DNA of 64,000 nucleotides from CALMEC01 sp964628685 (GCA_964628685.1 CAZVNM010000003.1:434001-498000), one strand, 5' to 3'. Positions 43,043 to 52,087 are shown, counted from the first letter of the stretch. Notes: generated by a model not told the origin, from the sequence alone. Numbers and translations: made by a program.

Positions 43043-45295
43043 TTGGGGACGTTCCAGGAAGAGATCGACGAGATCAAGCAGTACCAGCGCAGCGAGCGGT
43101 TCGCACGCGTGACCCGCGTGTTCACCGCCGCGCAGGTCGCCGAGCAGCGCGGCGTCATCAAGTCCGACTACATCGTGGCGCGTGAGGCGGCCGCCGCCTT
43201 CCACGACCACCTGCGCAAGCTCTTCGCGGAGAAGCGCTCAATCACCACCTACGGTCCCTACTCGCCCGGCATGGCCGTCGCCATGAAGCGTGCCGGCATC
43301 GAGGGCATCTACCTCGGTGGCTGGGCGACGTCCGCCAAGGGCTCCAAGGACGAGGACCCGGGCCCCGACCTCGCGTCGTACCCGCTCAGCCAGGTGCCGG
43401 ACGAGGCCGCCGGCCTGGTGCGCGCCCTGCTGACCGCCGACCGCAACCAGAAGTTCGCCCGCTCGCGCATGAGCGAGGACGAGCGCAACGCGACCCCCGA
43501 GGTCGACTTCCGCCCGTTCATCATCGCCGACGCCGACACCGGTCACGGTGGAGCCGAGCACGTCCGCAACCTCGTCCGACGCTTCGTCGAGGTCGGCGTC
43601 CCCGGCTACCACATCGAGGACCAGAAGCCCGGCGTCAAGAAGTGCGGCCACCAGGGCGGCAAGGTGCTCGTCGCCTCCGACGAGCAGATCAAGCGCGTCA
43701 ACGCGGCCCGCTTCCAGCTGGACATCATGGGCGTGCCGGGCATCATCGTCGCCCGCACCGACGCCGAGGCCGCCAACCTGATCGACGGCTGCAGCGACGA
43801 GCGTGACCAGCCGTTCATCCTGGGCGCCACCAAGCGCGGGGTCCCCGGCTACCGCAACGCCTTCCTCGCCATCATGAAGCGCCTCAACGGCAAGGGCGTC
43901 GAAGAGGTCAACGGCTTCATGCTCTACGAGGTCAGCGACGAGGACTACGCGCAGGCCGACCAGTGGCTCGACGCCGTCGGACTCGACAAGGAGATCGACG
44001 CCGCCGCCAAGAGCGTGAAGGACGGCACGGCCACCCCGGAGCAGGCCCTCGACACGGTGGGCGACAAGTTCGTCCAGACGTGGCAGGACGCGGCACGCCT
44101 GCGGACCTTCCCGCACGCCGTCGCCGAGCGCATCCAGGAGGCCACCGAGGACGGCCAGGACGTGGGCATGACGCCGGACGAGTGGCTGGCGTACGCGGGC
44201 ACCGCCTCCTGGTCGACCGGCAAGGCGAAGCTCGCCGAGCTGGGCCTCGAGGTCATGTTCGACCCGCACATCGCGAAGACCCCCGAGGGCTACTACCAGG
44301 TGCAGGGTGGCATCCCCTACGCCATCCAGAAGTCGCTGGCCGTCGCGCCGTTCGCCGACATCCTCTGGATGGAGACGAAGATCGCCGACCTCGCCGAGGC
44401 CCGTGAGTTCGCCGAGGCGATCCACGAGAAGTTCCCCGAGGCGATGCTCGCCTACAACCTCTCGCCGTCGTTCAACTGGGACACCACCGGCATGACCGAG
44501 GAGGAGATGCGGGCGTTCCCCGAGGAGCTCGGCAAGCTCGGCTTCGTCTTCAACTTCATCACCTACGGCGGCCACCAGATCGACGGCCTCATGTGCGAGG
44601 AGTTCTCCCGCTCGCTGCTGGAGGACGGCATGCTGGCCCTGGCCCGCGTGCAGCGGCGTCTGCGTCTGCTCGAGTCGCCCTACCGCACGCCGCAGACCCT
44701 GGTCGGCGGTCCGCGCGCCGACGCCGGCCTCATGGCCGCGTCCGGTCAGACGGCCACCACCAAGGCCATGGGCGAGGGCTCGACCCAGTCGCAGCACCTG
44801 CAGGTCACCGAGCTGCCCACCCGCACGCTCACCGAGTGGGTCCAGAAGTGGGGCGAGCACAACTCGATGGAGGGTCCGTTCCGGGTGCAGCTGCGTCCGA
44901 TGACCGGCAACTCCGAGGTGCTCCTGCTGAGCGTGTACGGCAAGGACGGCAAGAAGCTCGCCGACAACACCTTCACCTCGCTCACCGACTGGCGTGGCCG
45001 CACCATCCTGTCGGTGCGCGACCAGCACACCTACGACGAGGCCCGCCGCAAGCGCCTCTCGGTGCTGCTCCACCTGTTCCTCATCAAGCGGTACGGCGCG
45101 TCGTCGATCCACTACCTCACGCCGACCGAGGACAACATCAACCAGGCCCAGAGCATGAAGAACCTCGGGATCCTCAGCTCGACCGCCGACGAGGTCGGCG
45201 AGATCATGACGGCCGAGGTGGACCAGGCCCGCGTCGACGAGCTGGTGGCCCCCGACTCGGAGGCGCTCGGCAAGCTCATCCGCAAGGAGGACTGA
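43043..45295 (+). CDS. aceA: isocitrate lyase, long AceA2 type
   Basis: About 750 residues, the long form seen as AceA2 in mycobacteria, not the usual 430. Isocitrate is cleaved to glyoxylate and succinate. Landmarks: TTYGPYSPGMAVAMKRAG, ADADTGHGG, the active-site KKCGHQGG near residue 199, LAYNLSPSFNWD and a C-terminal extension (about 580-750; STQSQHLQVTELPTRTLTEW, RKRLSVLLHLFLIKRYGASS). A TTG at 43043, eight bases after GAGGGGAG, is the likely start; a GTG at 43034 is too close to it. A strong terminator follows at 45327-45363. Confidence 0.93.
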   Translation: MGTFQEEIDEIKQYQRSERFARVTRVFTAAQVAEQRGVIKSDYIVAREAAAAFHDHLRKLFAEKRSITTYGPYSPGMAVAMKRAGIEGIYLGGWATSAKGSKDEDPGPDLASYPLSQVPDEAAGLVRALLTADRNQKFARSRMSEDERNATPEVDFRPFIIADADTGHGGAEHVRNLVRRFVEVGVPGYHIEDQKPGVKKCGHQGGKVLVASDEQIKRVNAARFQLDIMGVPGIIVARTDAEAANLIDGCSDERDQPFILGATKRGVPGYRNAFLAIMKRLNGKGVEEVNGFMLYEVSDEDYAQADQWLDAVGLDKEIDAAAKSVKDGTATPEQALDTVGDKFVQTWQDAARLRTFPHAVAERIQEATEDGQDVGMTPDEWLAYAGTASWSTGKAKLAELGLEVMFDPHIAKTPEGYYQVQGGIPYAIQKSLAVAPFADILWMETKIADLAEAREFAEAIHEKFPEAMLAYNLSPSFNWDTTGMTEEEMRAFPEELGKLGFVFNFITYGGHQIDGLMCEEFSRSLLEDGMLALARVQRRLRLLESPYRTPQTLVGGPRADAGLMAASGQTATTKAMGEGSTQSQHLQVTELPTRTLTEWVQKWGEHNSMEGPFRVQLRPMTGNSEVLLLSVYGKDGKKLADNTFTSLTDWRGRTILSVRDQHTYDEARRKRLSVLLHLFLIKRYGASSIHYLTPTEDNINQAQSMKNLGILSSTADEVGEIMTAEVDQARVDELVAPDSEALGKLIRKED

Positions 45296-45326
45296 GCCCG
45301 GTCACCCGAGCTCGATCCCGCGGTTC

Positions 45327-45363
45327 CGTTCGGCCCGTCCCCACATCGGGGGCGGGCCGAACG
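45327..45363 (+). terminator. strong terminator after isocitrate lyase
   Basis: CGTTCGGCCCG (45327-45337) pairs with CGGGCCGAACG (45353-45363), extended inward by TCCCC / GGGGG to a 16-bp stem with loop ACATC. It is followed by CATTTCGG. Confidence 0.85.
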
Positions 45364-45434
45364 CATTTCGGGGGCGTTCGGGACGTTGCGCGTTCGTCGG
45401 TGGCGCGCCCGATCGATGCGACCGGGCGGGATCG

Positions 45435-46316
45435 TCAGCGCTGCGCGCGCAGTGCCCGGGCGAGGGCCTCCACGGTGGCCGCGCGCCGGTCCGCACGAAG
45501 CGGTGCGCTCAGTTCGACGTGCACGAACGGCACGTCGCGTTCACGGGCGCCGCGCGCCTGGACGTTCTCGGTCCCCGCCAGGGCACCGCAGCGGCGCCCG
45601 TCGTAGACGCAGACCGCAGCGCCGGTGCGCCGCAGCTCCGCCGCCACCGCCAGGGTCAGCTCATCCGGGTGCGACGCGGTCGACGAGACCACCGCGTCCC
45701 CGTAGTCGAGGCTGCGGGCGGCGCCGTCGAACCCGTGGACCTGGATCACCCGGTTGGCCTGCCGCAGGAGTCGACCGCTCACCGCCGTGAACACGGTGTC
45801 CCTGCGATGTGCGACGTCACCCGCCCCCCCGCCGGCGGCGCGGTCCGCCCCGGCCACGAGCAGGGCGCGTGCGTCGGTGGCCATGAAGAGCTCCACACCC
45901 AGCTCGAGCGTCCGCAGGTCGGTGCGCGGATGCGGAACCTGGATGACGAGGTCGGCGCCGGACGGGCGCACGAGGTACGCGCCGAGCCCGCGCCGCCGTC
46001 CGTCCCGTGCGCGCTCGACGAGGATCGTCACGCGCCCGTCCGCGGTCTCGGCGATGTCGAAGCCCTGCGGCGCCCGGGGCGACCGGCCCTCCGCGAACTC
46101 GCTGATGGCGCGGGCGATCTTGCCGCGGTCCGCCCGCGAGGGGTCCGCCATCGGGTCGCCGGGTCCCGGTCCCGACGCCACCACCTCCTGCAGCCGGCCG
46201 ATGAGGCCGGCGGCGTCGGACGGCCACGTCTGGTGTCCCCGCCGTTGCAGGAACACCACGGCGACCGTGAGGACGAGGACCCCGGCGAGGGCCGCGGCGG
46301 CGGCGCGTCGGTTCAT
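45435..46316 (-). CDS. membrane-anchored hydrolase-like protein of the poly-gamma-glutamate locus
   Basis: A 293-residue exported protein with one N-terminal membrane segment (AAAAALAGVLVLTVAVVFL). The outer domain contains VIQVPHPRTDLRTLELGVEL, ALLVAGADR, DVAHRRDTVFTAV and IQVHGFDG: conserved His/Asp clusters that suggest a zinc-dependent hydrolase, reminiscent of poly-gamma-glutamate hydrolases and N-formylglutamate amidohydrolases. The ATG overlaps the pgsC stop (ATGA). The location points to trimming or release of the polymer. The family assignment is inferred, not certain. Confidence 0.6.
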   Translation of the reverse strand: MNRRAAAAALAGVLVLTVAVVFLQRRGHQTWPSDAAGLIGRLQEVVASGPGPGDPMADPSRADRGKIARAISEFAEGRSPRAPQGFDIAETADGRVTILVERARDGRRRGLGAYLVRPSGADLVIQVPHPRTDLRTLELGVELFMATDARALLVAGADRAAGGGAGDVAHRRDTVFTAVSGRLLRQANRVIQVHGFDGAARSLDYGDAVVSSTASHPDELTLAVAAELRRTGAAVCVYDGRRCGALAGTENVQARGARERDVPFVHVELSAPLRADRRAATVEALARALRAQR

Positions 46317-47329
46317 GACAGGAACCCCAGCCACATGGCGACGGCGGTGACGATCCCCATGGCACCGAACACCCCGAGTCCGCAGAGCGCGACGCCCCAC
46401 AGCGTCTTCTCCCAGCCCTGGCGCTGCGCGTCGTTGGCCACGAGCGCGGGCACCATCAGCGTCACCACCGTCAGCCCACGCCAGGGGATCCACTGCTCGT
46501 TGGTGAGGGCGATCGCGACCAGCTCGGCGCTCCACGTCACCACCGACGACACGAGGATCATGGTGGCGAGCTTCCTGCGACCGAAGAGCAACAGACGCGG
46601 CATGAGTCCCTTCACGACGATCACCCAGGTCACAACGGCGCAACCCAGGGCGAAGAGGATATCCGGCCACCTGGGTGCCACCAGTGCGATGTACGCACCC
46701 GAGATGAACCCGCCCGACCGCACCCCGAGCTTGGCGAAGATCACCATGCCGACGAGGATGCTCATCGTCGCCGCCACCACGATCAGCTCGCGTGGGTAGC
46801 CGATCAGCCCCGCCAGGACGAGCCGGGCGTCGGCGGGATCGGCCGCCACGAGCCGCAGGATGGTCGCGTAGAGGTAGGCGAGAGCGGCCACGATGGCCGT
46901 CGTGGCGCCGATCGCCCAGAGCGTCTTGCGCGGGCCCTGCCGGCCCATGTCGTGGCAGATGATCCCGGGCAGCAGGAACCCGATGCCCGTGAGCCCGAAC
47001 AGGACCGGGTGGAAGTCGCCCACGCGCATCGCGATGAGGGTGCCCGCCATCACGAAGCCGAGGCCCACCAGCACCTCCACCTCGAACTTGCGGCGGCCGT
47101 AGAGGATCTTGCGTCTGGGTAACAGCACGTGGACGATGACCCAGCTCAGGTATCCCGACACCAGCGTGGTGATGACGAACACCGGCGCCGGCACGGCGAG
47201 CGCCAGGTACGAGGGCACGATGGCCCCGCCGGTGGTGAGCTGCATCCGTTCGTAGAAGAGGATGCTCACGATCACGCCGGCGACGACGATGACCCGCACC
47301 ACGTCGGGTGCGTACAGGTACTCACGCAT
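46313..47329 (-). CDS. pgsC: double-length PgsC/CapC poly-gamma-glutamate synthesis membrane protein
   Basis: A 338-residue polytopic protein, about twice the roughly 150 residues of PgsC/CapC. Two halves align by eye: ERMQLTTGGAIVPSYLAL with KLGVRSGGFISGAYIALV, LLPRRKILYGRRK with LMPRLLLFGRRK, and CHDMGRQGPRKTLW with ANDAQRQGWEKTLW. PgsC works with PgsB in the membrane synthase that polymerises glutamate. The ATG overlaps the pgsB end by 8 bp. A fused duplication would replace an assumed homodimer by one chain. Confidence 0.86.
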   Translation of the reverse strand: MREYLYAPDVVRVIVVAGVIVSILFYERMQLTTGGAIVPSYLALAVPAPVFVITTLVSGYLSWVIVHVLLPRRKILYGRRKFEVEVLVGLGFVMAGTLIAMRVGDFHPVLFGLTGIGFLLPGIICHDMGRQGPRKTLWAIGATTAIVAALAYLYATILRLVAADPADARLVLAGLIGYPRELIVVAATMSILVGMVIFAKLGVRSGGFISGAYIALVAPRWPDILFALGCAVVTWVIVVKGLMPRLLLFGRRKLATMILVSSVVTWSAELVAIALTNEQWIPWRGLTVVTLMVPALVANDAQRQGWEKTLWGVALCGLGVFGAMGIVTAVAMWLGFLS

Positions 47330-48659
47330 CGACGGGCGGTCCCTGCGGCGTGTCCTGCTGATCGTGTGCCATGGCGCGGCGCAGCCGCACCAGGGAGTGG
47401 GGCTGGCGACGCGGGTCGCGCGACTCGTCCAGCTCGTCGAAGTGCACCTGCTCGGCCGAGTGCTCGAAGTACTCCATGAGCAGCTCCGCCTGGTCGGTGT
47501 GGATGTTGACCATCCCCACCAACACGCCGCGCGGTCCGTCGATCATGGCGGCGATCTCGTTCAAGAGCTCGTCCAGTGACGGCGAGCGGGAGTTGCCGAG
47601 ATTGTGGATCCGCTCCCGTCGATAGCCGCCCGCCGCCATCGTCTTCGTGACCGTGTCCTCGTAGGCGCCGAGCGTGATGATGTGGTCGAAGTGATGGCCG
47701 ATGTCGTTGGAGACCATGTCGGCGAACAGCTCGGCGCGCCGGCCGCGGTCGGTCCGGTTGTTCAGCACCCCGATGACGGTGGCGCCGTCCGGGAACTGGG
47801 CCGAGAGCGTGTCCAGCGTCATCACCACGCTCTCCTTGTCGTTGGCCGCGAACATCGGCACCCACAGCACCCGCTTGCCGCGGATGTCGTACTCCAGCAG
47901 CCGCACCACGCCGATGTCGGGGACGGACTTCCACATGCCCGAGATCGCACGCGCACGCGGGATCCCCAGGATCTCGGCGAGCACCAGTCCGATCGCCACG
48001 TTGTCCTTGAACTGCAGGTAGTCGAAGCCCTTCATGTCGGCGTCGTCGACCGTCGCCGCGTCCGCGTAGATCATGCGCGCGCCGCGCGCCTCGGCGTTGG
48101 CGCGGAGGCGCTCGCGCAGGTGCTCACGCCCCTCGGCGGTGATCAGCACACCGTTGCGGGGGATCGTCACCGACAGCGAGTCGGCGATCTCCTCCAGCGT
48201 CTCGCCCATCTCCTCCTGATGGTCCAGGCGCACGTTGGTGATGATCGTGATGTCGGAGCGGACCATGTAGTCCTGCGAGTAGGCCTGGTAGAGCGGCCGC
48301 ACCGCCATGCACTCGATCACGAGCGCCTCGACCTCGGGACGCACGTACTCGCGCACGATGTCGATCTGCTCGTTGATCGTGGCGGCCCCGCGGCGCTTGA
48401 TCACGAACTCCGCACCGGTCGGGTCGATCACGCGGGCGGCGCTGCCGGTGGTCTTGGCGACCGTCACCAGCGACCCCTCCCGCAGCACCCCGCCCACGAG
48501 CCGCGTGACGGTCGACTTGCCGCGGATGCCGTTGACGTGCACCCGCACGTCCAGCTGGCGGATGCGGCGCTCGTGCGCACGGACGACCGCGGCCCAGTAT
48601 CCGAGGAGCGCGACGCCCATGGCGACCAGCACGCCCAGGCTGACCAGCGAGGATGTCAC
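47322..48659 (-). CDS. pgsB: PgsB/CapB poly-gamma-glutamate synthase, Mur-ligase-like ATPase
   Basis: A 445-residue protein: one N-terminal membrane segment (LGVLVAMGVALLGYWAAVV), P-loop HVNGIRGKSTVTR near residue 43, ECMAVRPLYQAYSQ and TNVRLDHQEEMGETLEEIA, matching CapB/PgsB, which activates glutamate (or a related amino acid) and ligates it to the growing gamma-linked chain. GTG at 48659 is eight bases after a TAGACT box on the minus strand, suggesting its own leaderless promoter behind a hairpin. It is followed by pgsC and the hydrolase-like gene in one operon. Confidence 0.92.
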   Translation of the reverse strand: MTSSLVSLGVLVAMGVALLGYWAAVVRAHERRIRQLDVRVHVNGIRGKSTVTRLVGGVLREGSLVTVAKTTGSAARVIDPTGAEFVIKRRGAATINEQIDIVREYVRPEVEALVIECMAVRPLYQAYSQDYMVRSDITIITNVRLDHQEEMGETLEEIADSLSVTIPRNGVLITAEGREHLRERLRANAEARGARMIYADAATVDDADMKGFDYLQFKDNVAIGLVLAEILGIPRARAISGMWKSVPDIGVVRLLEYDIRGKRVLWVPMFAANDKESVVMTLDTLSAQFPDGATVIGVLNNRTDRGRRAELFADMVSNDIGHHFDHIITLGAYEDTVTKTMAAGGYRRERIHNLGNSRSPSLDELLNEIAAMIDGPRGVLVGMVNIHTDQAELLMEYFEHSAEQVHFDELDESRDPRRQPHSLVRLRRAMAHDQQDTPQGPPVDA

Positions 48660-48667
48660 GGGGTGGG

Positions 48668-48673
48668 AGTCTA
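48668..48673 (-). promoter_or_regulatory. -10 box TAGACT upstream of pgsB
   Basis: Minus-strand TAGACT with eight bases to the GTG of pgsB; it lies after a hairpin that could end the upstream transcript. Confidence 0.4.
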
Positions 48674-48708
48674 GTCGTGGGTCACGGCCCGGCGGTGCGC
48701 CACGAGCG

Positions 48709-48735
48709 GCGTCACGCCCCCGATCGGCGTGACGC
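48709..48735 (-). terminator. hairpin downstream of the GGDEF-like gene
   Basis: GCGTCACGCC (48709-48718) and GGCGTGACGC (48726-48735) form a perfect 10-bp stem with a seven-base loop between the GGDEF-like gene and pgsB. There is no T tract. Confidence 0.5.
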
Positions 48736-48768
48736 GGACGCGCCACCGACCGGGTGCACGATCACGAC

Positions 48769-49767
48769 TCAGGCCTCGTCGGCGATCGCGATCCGGCGTG
48801 GGACCATCACGGGGCCGGTCCCGGAGGAGTCGGTGGCCCGGCGGCCGAACGTCGGGGTCGGACGGGCCGGCTCGTCGGCCATCTCGTCCAGCTCCCGCTC
48901 GAGGCGACGCCAGGCGTTGCCCAGGTCGTCCCCGGCGGCCATGGATTCGTGGGCGGCGCCCATCAGGCAGTCGACCGACGTGATCTCGGAGCTGACGCCG
49001 GCCGCCCCCAGGCTGATCGAGCCGTGGTCGGCGAAGCGCAGCCGTTCGCCGCGCGTGCGGTCCATGAACGAGGCCTGCTCGACGCAGCCGAGCAGACGGT
49101 TCCACAGTCCACCCGCGCCGATGCGGTCGCTCTCGATGAGGATGATGCCGACCTCGTTGTCGTTGATCGCGAAGGGCAGGTCGGTGCCGCGGATGGTGTT
49201 CTCGATCAGCCGGGTGACGCTGCGCGTGGCTGCCGCGGCGGCCGCCGGGTCGAGCGACGTGTCGTCGACGTCGACGCGCACGCGCAGCAGCGCGAGGGGA
49301 CGGTTGAACACGGTCGCGCGCTGCACCTCGTCCTGCAGACGCTCCTGGGCGGCCGCGTGGCTCAGAAGCCCCATTGACGCGGCGGCACCGTCGGTGCTGG
49401 CACGGTCGACCTCCTGGGCGGGCACACCGGCGCGCAGATCGACTCCGGCACGACCGGCCACCCACGCGGCGCCGATCAGGATGAGGAGTGCCCCCACCAT
49501 CTCCCCGGAGGAGGCGTGGGCGAAGGTCCCCGCGGCCTGTCCACCGACCCACACGACGGCTGCGGCGGTCGCGATGCCGGCGGCCCCGCCCAGCATCGGG
49601 CCGAGGCACGCGGCCAGGGCGACGCCCGCCAGGGCGATCATGATGACCCATGGGCTGCCGTCACCCACGCGCTGCGCAACCGCGCCGGCCACTCCTGTGA
49701 CCAGGGCGATCAGTGCGAGCGATGCGCGACGATCAATCCATTCCCGAATCGGTGGGGTCACCGTCAT
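48769..49767 (-). CDS. membrane protein with degenerate GGDEF-like domain
   Basis: A 332-residue protein: about four to five N-terminal membrane segments (residues 15-150), a coiled linker with HAAAQERLQDEVQRATVFNR, then a domain whose strands match a diguanylate cyclase (ALLRVRVDVDD; LIENTIRGTDLPFAINDNEVGIIL; ISLGAAGVSS). The catalytic GGDEF is replaced by NDNEVG, so it should not make cyclic-di-GMP; it might bind a nucleotide or act structurally. It lies directly upstream of pgsB on the same strand. GGAAAGG precedes the ATG. Confidence 0.78.
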   Translation of the reverse strand: MTVTPPIREWIDRRASLALIALVTGVAGAVAQRVGDGSPWVIMIALAGVALAACLGPMLGGAAGIATAAAVVWVGGQAAGTFAHASSGEMVGALLILIGAAWVAGRAGVDLRAGVPAQEVDRASTDGAAASMGLLSHAAAQERLQDEVQRATVFNRPLALLRVRVDVDDTSLDPAAAAAATRSVTRLIENTIRGTDLPFAINDNEVGIILIESDRIGAGGLWNRLLGCVEQASFMDRTRGERLRFADHGSISLGAAGVSSEITSVDCLMGAAHESMAAGDDLGNAWRRLERELDEMADEPARPTPTFGRRATDSSGTGPVMVPRRIAIADEA

Positions 49768-49861
49768 CCTTTCCAGTGAAGCGCCATCGTGCGACGGCGA
49801 ACAGAAGTCCGAACGCCCCGACCGCGATGAGTCCCCGGAGTGCTTCCTCGGTGGCGTTCAT
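49733..49861 (-). CDS. 42-residue membrane peptide, possible PgsE/CapE analogue
   Basis: A short frame from ATG at 49861 to TGA at 49733, overlapping the start of the GGDEF-like gene by 35 bp. The peptide has one membrane segment (LRGLIAVGAFGLLFAVARW) and an acidic tail (KDDGDPTDSGMD). Poly-gamma-glutamate synthases of Bacillus need a small one-segment protein, PgsE/CapE, and none other is visible in this locus. The ribosome binding site is weak, so expression is unproven; the function is inferred from size, topology and position only. Confidence 0.45.
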   Translation of the reverse strand: MNATEEALRGLIAVGAFGLLFAVARWRFTGKDDGDPTDSGMD

Positions 49862-50002
49862 CGTGGTGTGTGACGGTTCCTGTCCGTGCGTTGAAAGGCG
49901 ACCATAGGCTGTCGATGTATGAGCTTGGTATGAGATCGGTCGGAACGCTGAAAAGGTTGAGATCGTTTACAAAACGTCAATAAGCCTCCCGCCGGGTATC
50001 TG

Positions 50003-52087
50003 ATGGCCGGCAAGCGACGCGCTCGCAGGGGACGCGCCGATGCATCGACGCGTCGTCGTCTGATCCCCACGCTCCTCGGGGCCGGTGTGGTCACGGTCGG
50101 GGGTGTCCTGTTCCTCACCGCGCCCGATCGCGCCGCCGACGCGCCGCCGGTCGCGGTGAGCGGACCGTTCAGCGTGCAGGATCCGGCGGGCCGGCCGATC
50201 GCGACCGCCGAGGTGCGCGGTGAGGGGGTCGTCGCCCCCCGGGTCGACGAGCGCGGGCGGTTCGCCACCGAGCGATCGGCGACCGTGACCATCAGCGCGC
50301 CGGGCTTCCTGACGCGCGCGGTGCGCGTCACCCCGTCCGCGCCGCGCGCCGTCACCCTCACGCCCGCGCGCGACGCCGTGTCGCTGCGCTTCGGCGGCGA
50401 CACGATGATGGGCCGTCGCTTCTTCCACCCGGTGCAGTACATCCGCAGCGGGCGGCGACTGCTGGTCGACCCGCCGAGCGTGGAACGTCAGGCCGCGCTG
50501 CTCGATCCGATCAGGCCGTTCCTCGATGACACCGACCTGACCATCGTCAACCTGGAGACGACCGTGATCACGCGGCCGGGGTACGACCTGGACGGCCCGC
50601 GGCCCCGGGAGCTGCAGCAGGAGAAGGAGCTCGTGATCGCCAGCCACACGAGCCTCCCCGCCGCGCTGCGCGCATCGGGAGTCGAGATCGTCGATCTGGC
50701 CAACAACCACGTGAACGACGCCAACCGGCCGGGGCTCGTGCGCATCCGCAAGTACCTGCGCGAGGCCGGCGTGCGGTACTTCGGTGCGGGCGACACCATC
50801 GAGGAGGCCTGGCGCCCGCTCCGCGTGGAGGTGCGGGGGCAGCGGCTCTCGTTCGTGGGCTGCACGACGGTCGCGGGCGCACGGCCCGACCGGCTCTACG
50901 TCGCCACGCGCGACCACGGCGGTGCCGCGTACTGCACGCGCAACCGCATGGCCGACGCCGTCGGCGGTGAGCGGGCGGCCGGTCGTTCGGTGATCGTGAT
51001 GATCCACGGCGGCACCGAGTACCGCCGGACGCAGGTGCGGCGGGTGCGCGAGCTGACGGCGATCGCCCGGGAGGCCGGGGCCGTGGCGGTGGTCAACGGC
51101 CACCCGCACGTGTTCGGCGGCGTCGACGCGTCCCCGGACGGTGTGGTGGTCGACACGCTGGGCAACTTCGCGTTCGACCAGCCGCGGTGGCCGACGCTCG
51201 TGAGCGCCACAGTGCGCATCGACCTCACCAACGGCAGGCCGTCACAGGTGAACGTCGATCCGATGCTCGTGAGCGACTTCACCCCGCACCCGTCCACCGG
51301 GGCGCCCGCCGACGCGCTCGCCCGGATCGCCACCGGTCTCGGCTCGGGCATGCGGCTCGTGGCGGGCGGCGCCGAGTGGACGGCCGGACGCCCGGTGCCG
51401 GCGCGCAACGTGCGGCGCCGCGTGACGGGCGTGGAGCGCGTGCCACCCGCGTCCTGGGTGGCGGGTCCGCGATCGGCGACGCTCGGCGAGGATCTGCTCT
51501 TCGGCACCGGGTCGTTCGAGCCGGACGACATCTCCAGCAGACGGGCCGGAGCGGGACTGTGGCGGTGGGGCAAGTACGCGCAGCCCACCGCCGGCGCGGC
51601 CTGCGCCGGCGCACGCGGCGCGCTCCTCGAGCGCTCACCGCTGAGCGAGGAGGACGTCTTCCTCAGCACCCGCCACCGTCAGGAGGTCGCTCCGGGCGAG
51701 CGGCTCACCCTCCTGGTCGACGTGCGCGATGCGACCGGCGGGACCATCGATCTGCGCTGGTACGGCGGCCTGAGCGGGAAGAGCATCGGGGTCACCAGCA
51801 TCCCGATCGAGGAGCGCGCCGGCGACTGCAAGCGCTACCGGCTGGATGCGCGCGTGCCGCCGCGGGCCAGCGGTGTGCAGGCCTTCGTGCGGCTGCACCC
51901 GCCGCGGGGGAGCACCTTCGCCAGTCGTCTGCAGGTGGACGAGATCCGCCTCATCCGCTGGGCACCGCCCGGGGCGCGCGGCCGCCAGTACGACATCGTG
52001 GACGGCGGCGCGGGGACCGACGTGGTCCTGCGACAGGACGATCCCGCCGTGATCGGCGACGACGCGCAGGCGCCGGCGGCGGGGTGA
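50003..52087 (+). CDS. capA: CapA/PgsA-type metallophosphatase-like capsule protein, long form
   Basis: A 694-residue protein with an N-terminal membrane anchor (LIPTLLGAGVVTVGGVLFL) and a small beta domain, then the CapA domain (about residues 125-430): LRFGGDTMMGRRF, TIVNLETTVI, VDLANNHVND, VMIHGGTEYRR and VNGHPHVFGG. A C-terminal region of about 250 residues (beta-rich, two Cys) exceeds the usual PgsA/CapA length. CapA-type proteins help assemble or export poly-gamma-glutamate. It diverges from the pgsBC transcription unit. Its frame ends inside a bidirectional hairpin. Confidence 0.88.
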   Translation: MAGKRRARRGRADASTRRRLIPTLLGAGVVTVGGVLFLTAPDRAADAPPVAVSGPFSVQDPAGRPIATAEVRGEGVVAPRVDERGRFATERSATVTISAPGFLTRAVRVTPSAPRAVTLTPARDAVSLRFGGDTMMGRRFFHPVQYIRSGRRLLVDPPSVERQAALLDPIRPFLDDTDLTIVNLETTVITRPGYDLDGPRPRELQQEKELVIASHTSLPAALRASGVEIVDLANNHVNDANRPGLVRIRKYLREAGVRYFGAGDTIEEAWRPLRVEVRGQRLSFVGCTTVAGARPDRLYVATRDHGGAAYCTRNRMADAVGGERAAGRSVIVMIHGGTEYRRTQVRRVRELTAIAREAGAVAVVNGHPHVFGGVDASPDGVVVDTLGNFAFDQPRWPTLVSATVRIDLTNGRPSQVNVDPMLVSDFTPHPSTGAPADALARIATGLGSGMRLVAGGAEWTAGRPVPARNVRRRVTGVERVPPASWVAGPRSATLGEDLLFGTGSFEPDDISSRRAGAGLWRWGKYAQPTAGAACAGARGALLERSPLSEEDVFLSTRHRQEVAPGERLTLLVDVRDATGGTIDLRWYGGLSGKSIGVTSIPIEERAGDCKRYRLDARVPPRASGVQAFVRLHPPRGSTFASRLQVDEIRLIRWAPPGARGRQYDIVDGGAGTDVVLRQDDPAVIGDDAQAPAAG

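Noticed and set aside
41527..43185. Long open frames running through the 265-bp array on both strands
   Set aside because: They repeat with the DNA period, consist of low-complexity Arg/Pro/Ser-rich text, and match no family; the high GC content makes stop codons rare.
43238..45112. A 624-codon minus-strand frame opposite isocitrate lyase
   Set aside because: Antisense to a clear enzyme gene; the product is a Val/Gly/Leu/Arg-rich shadow without domains.
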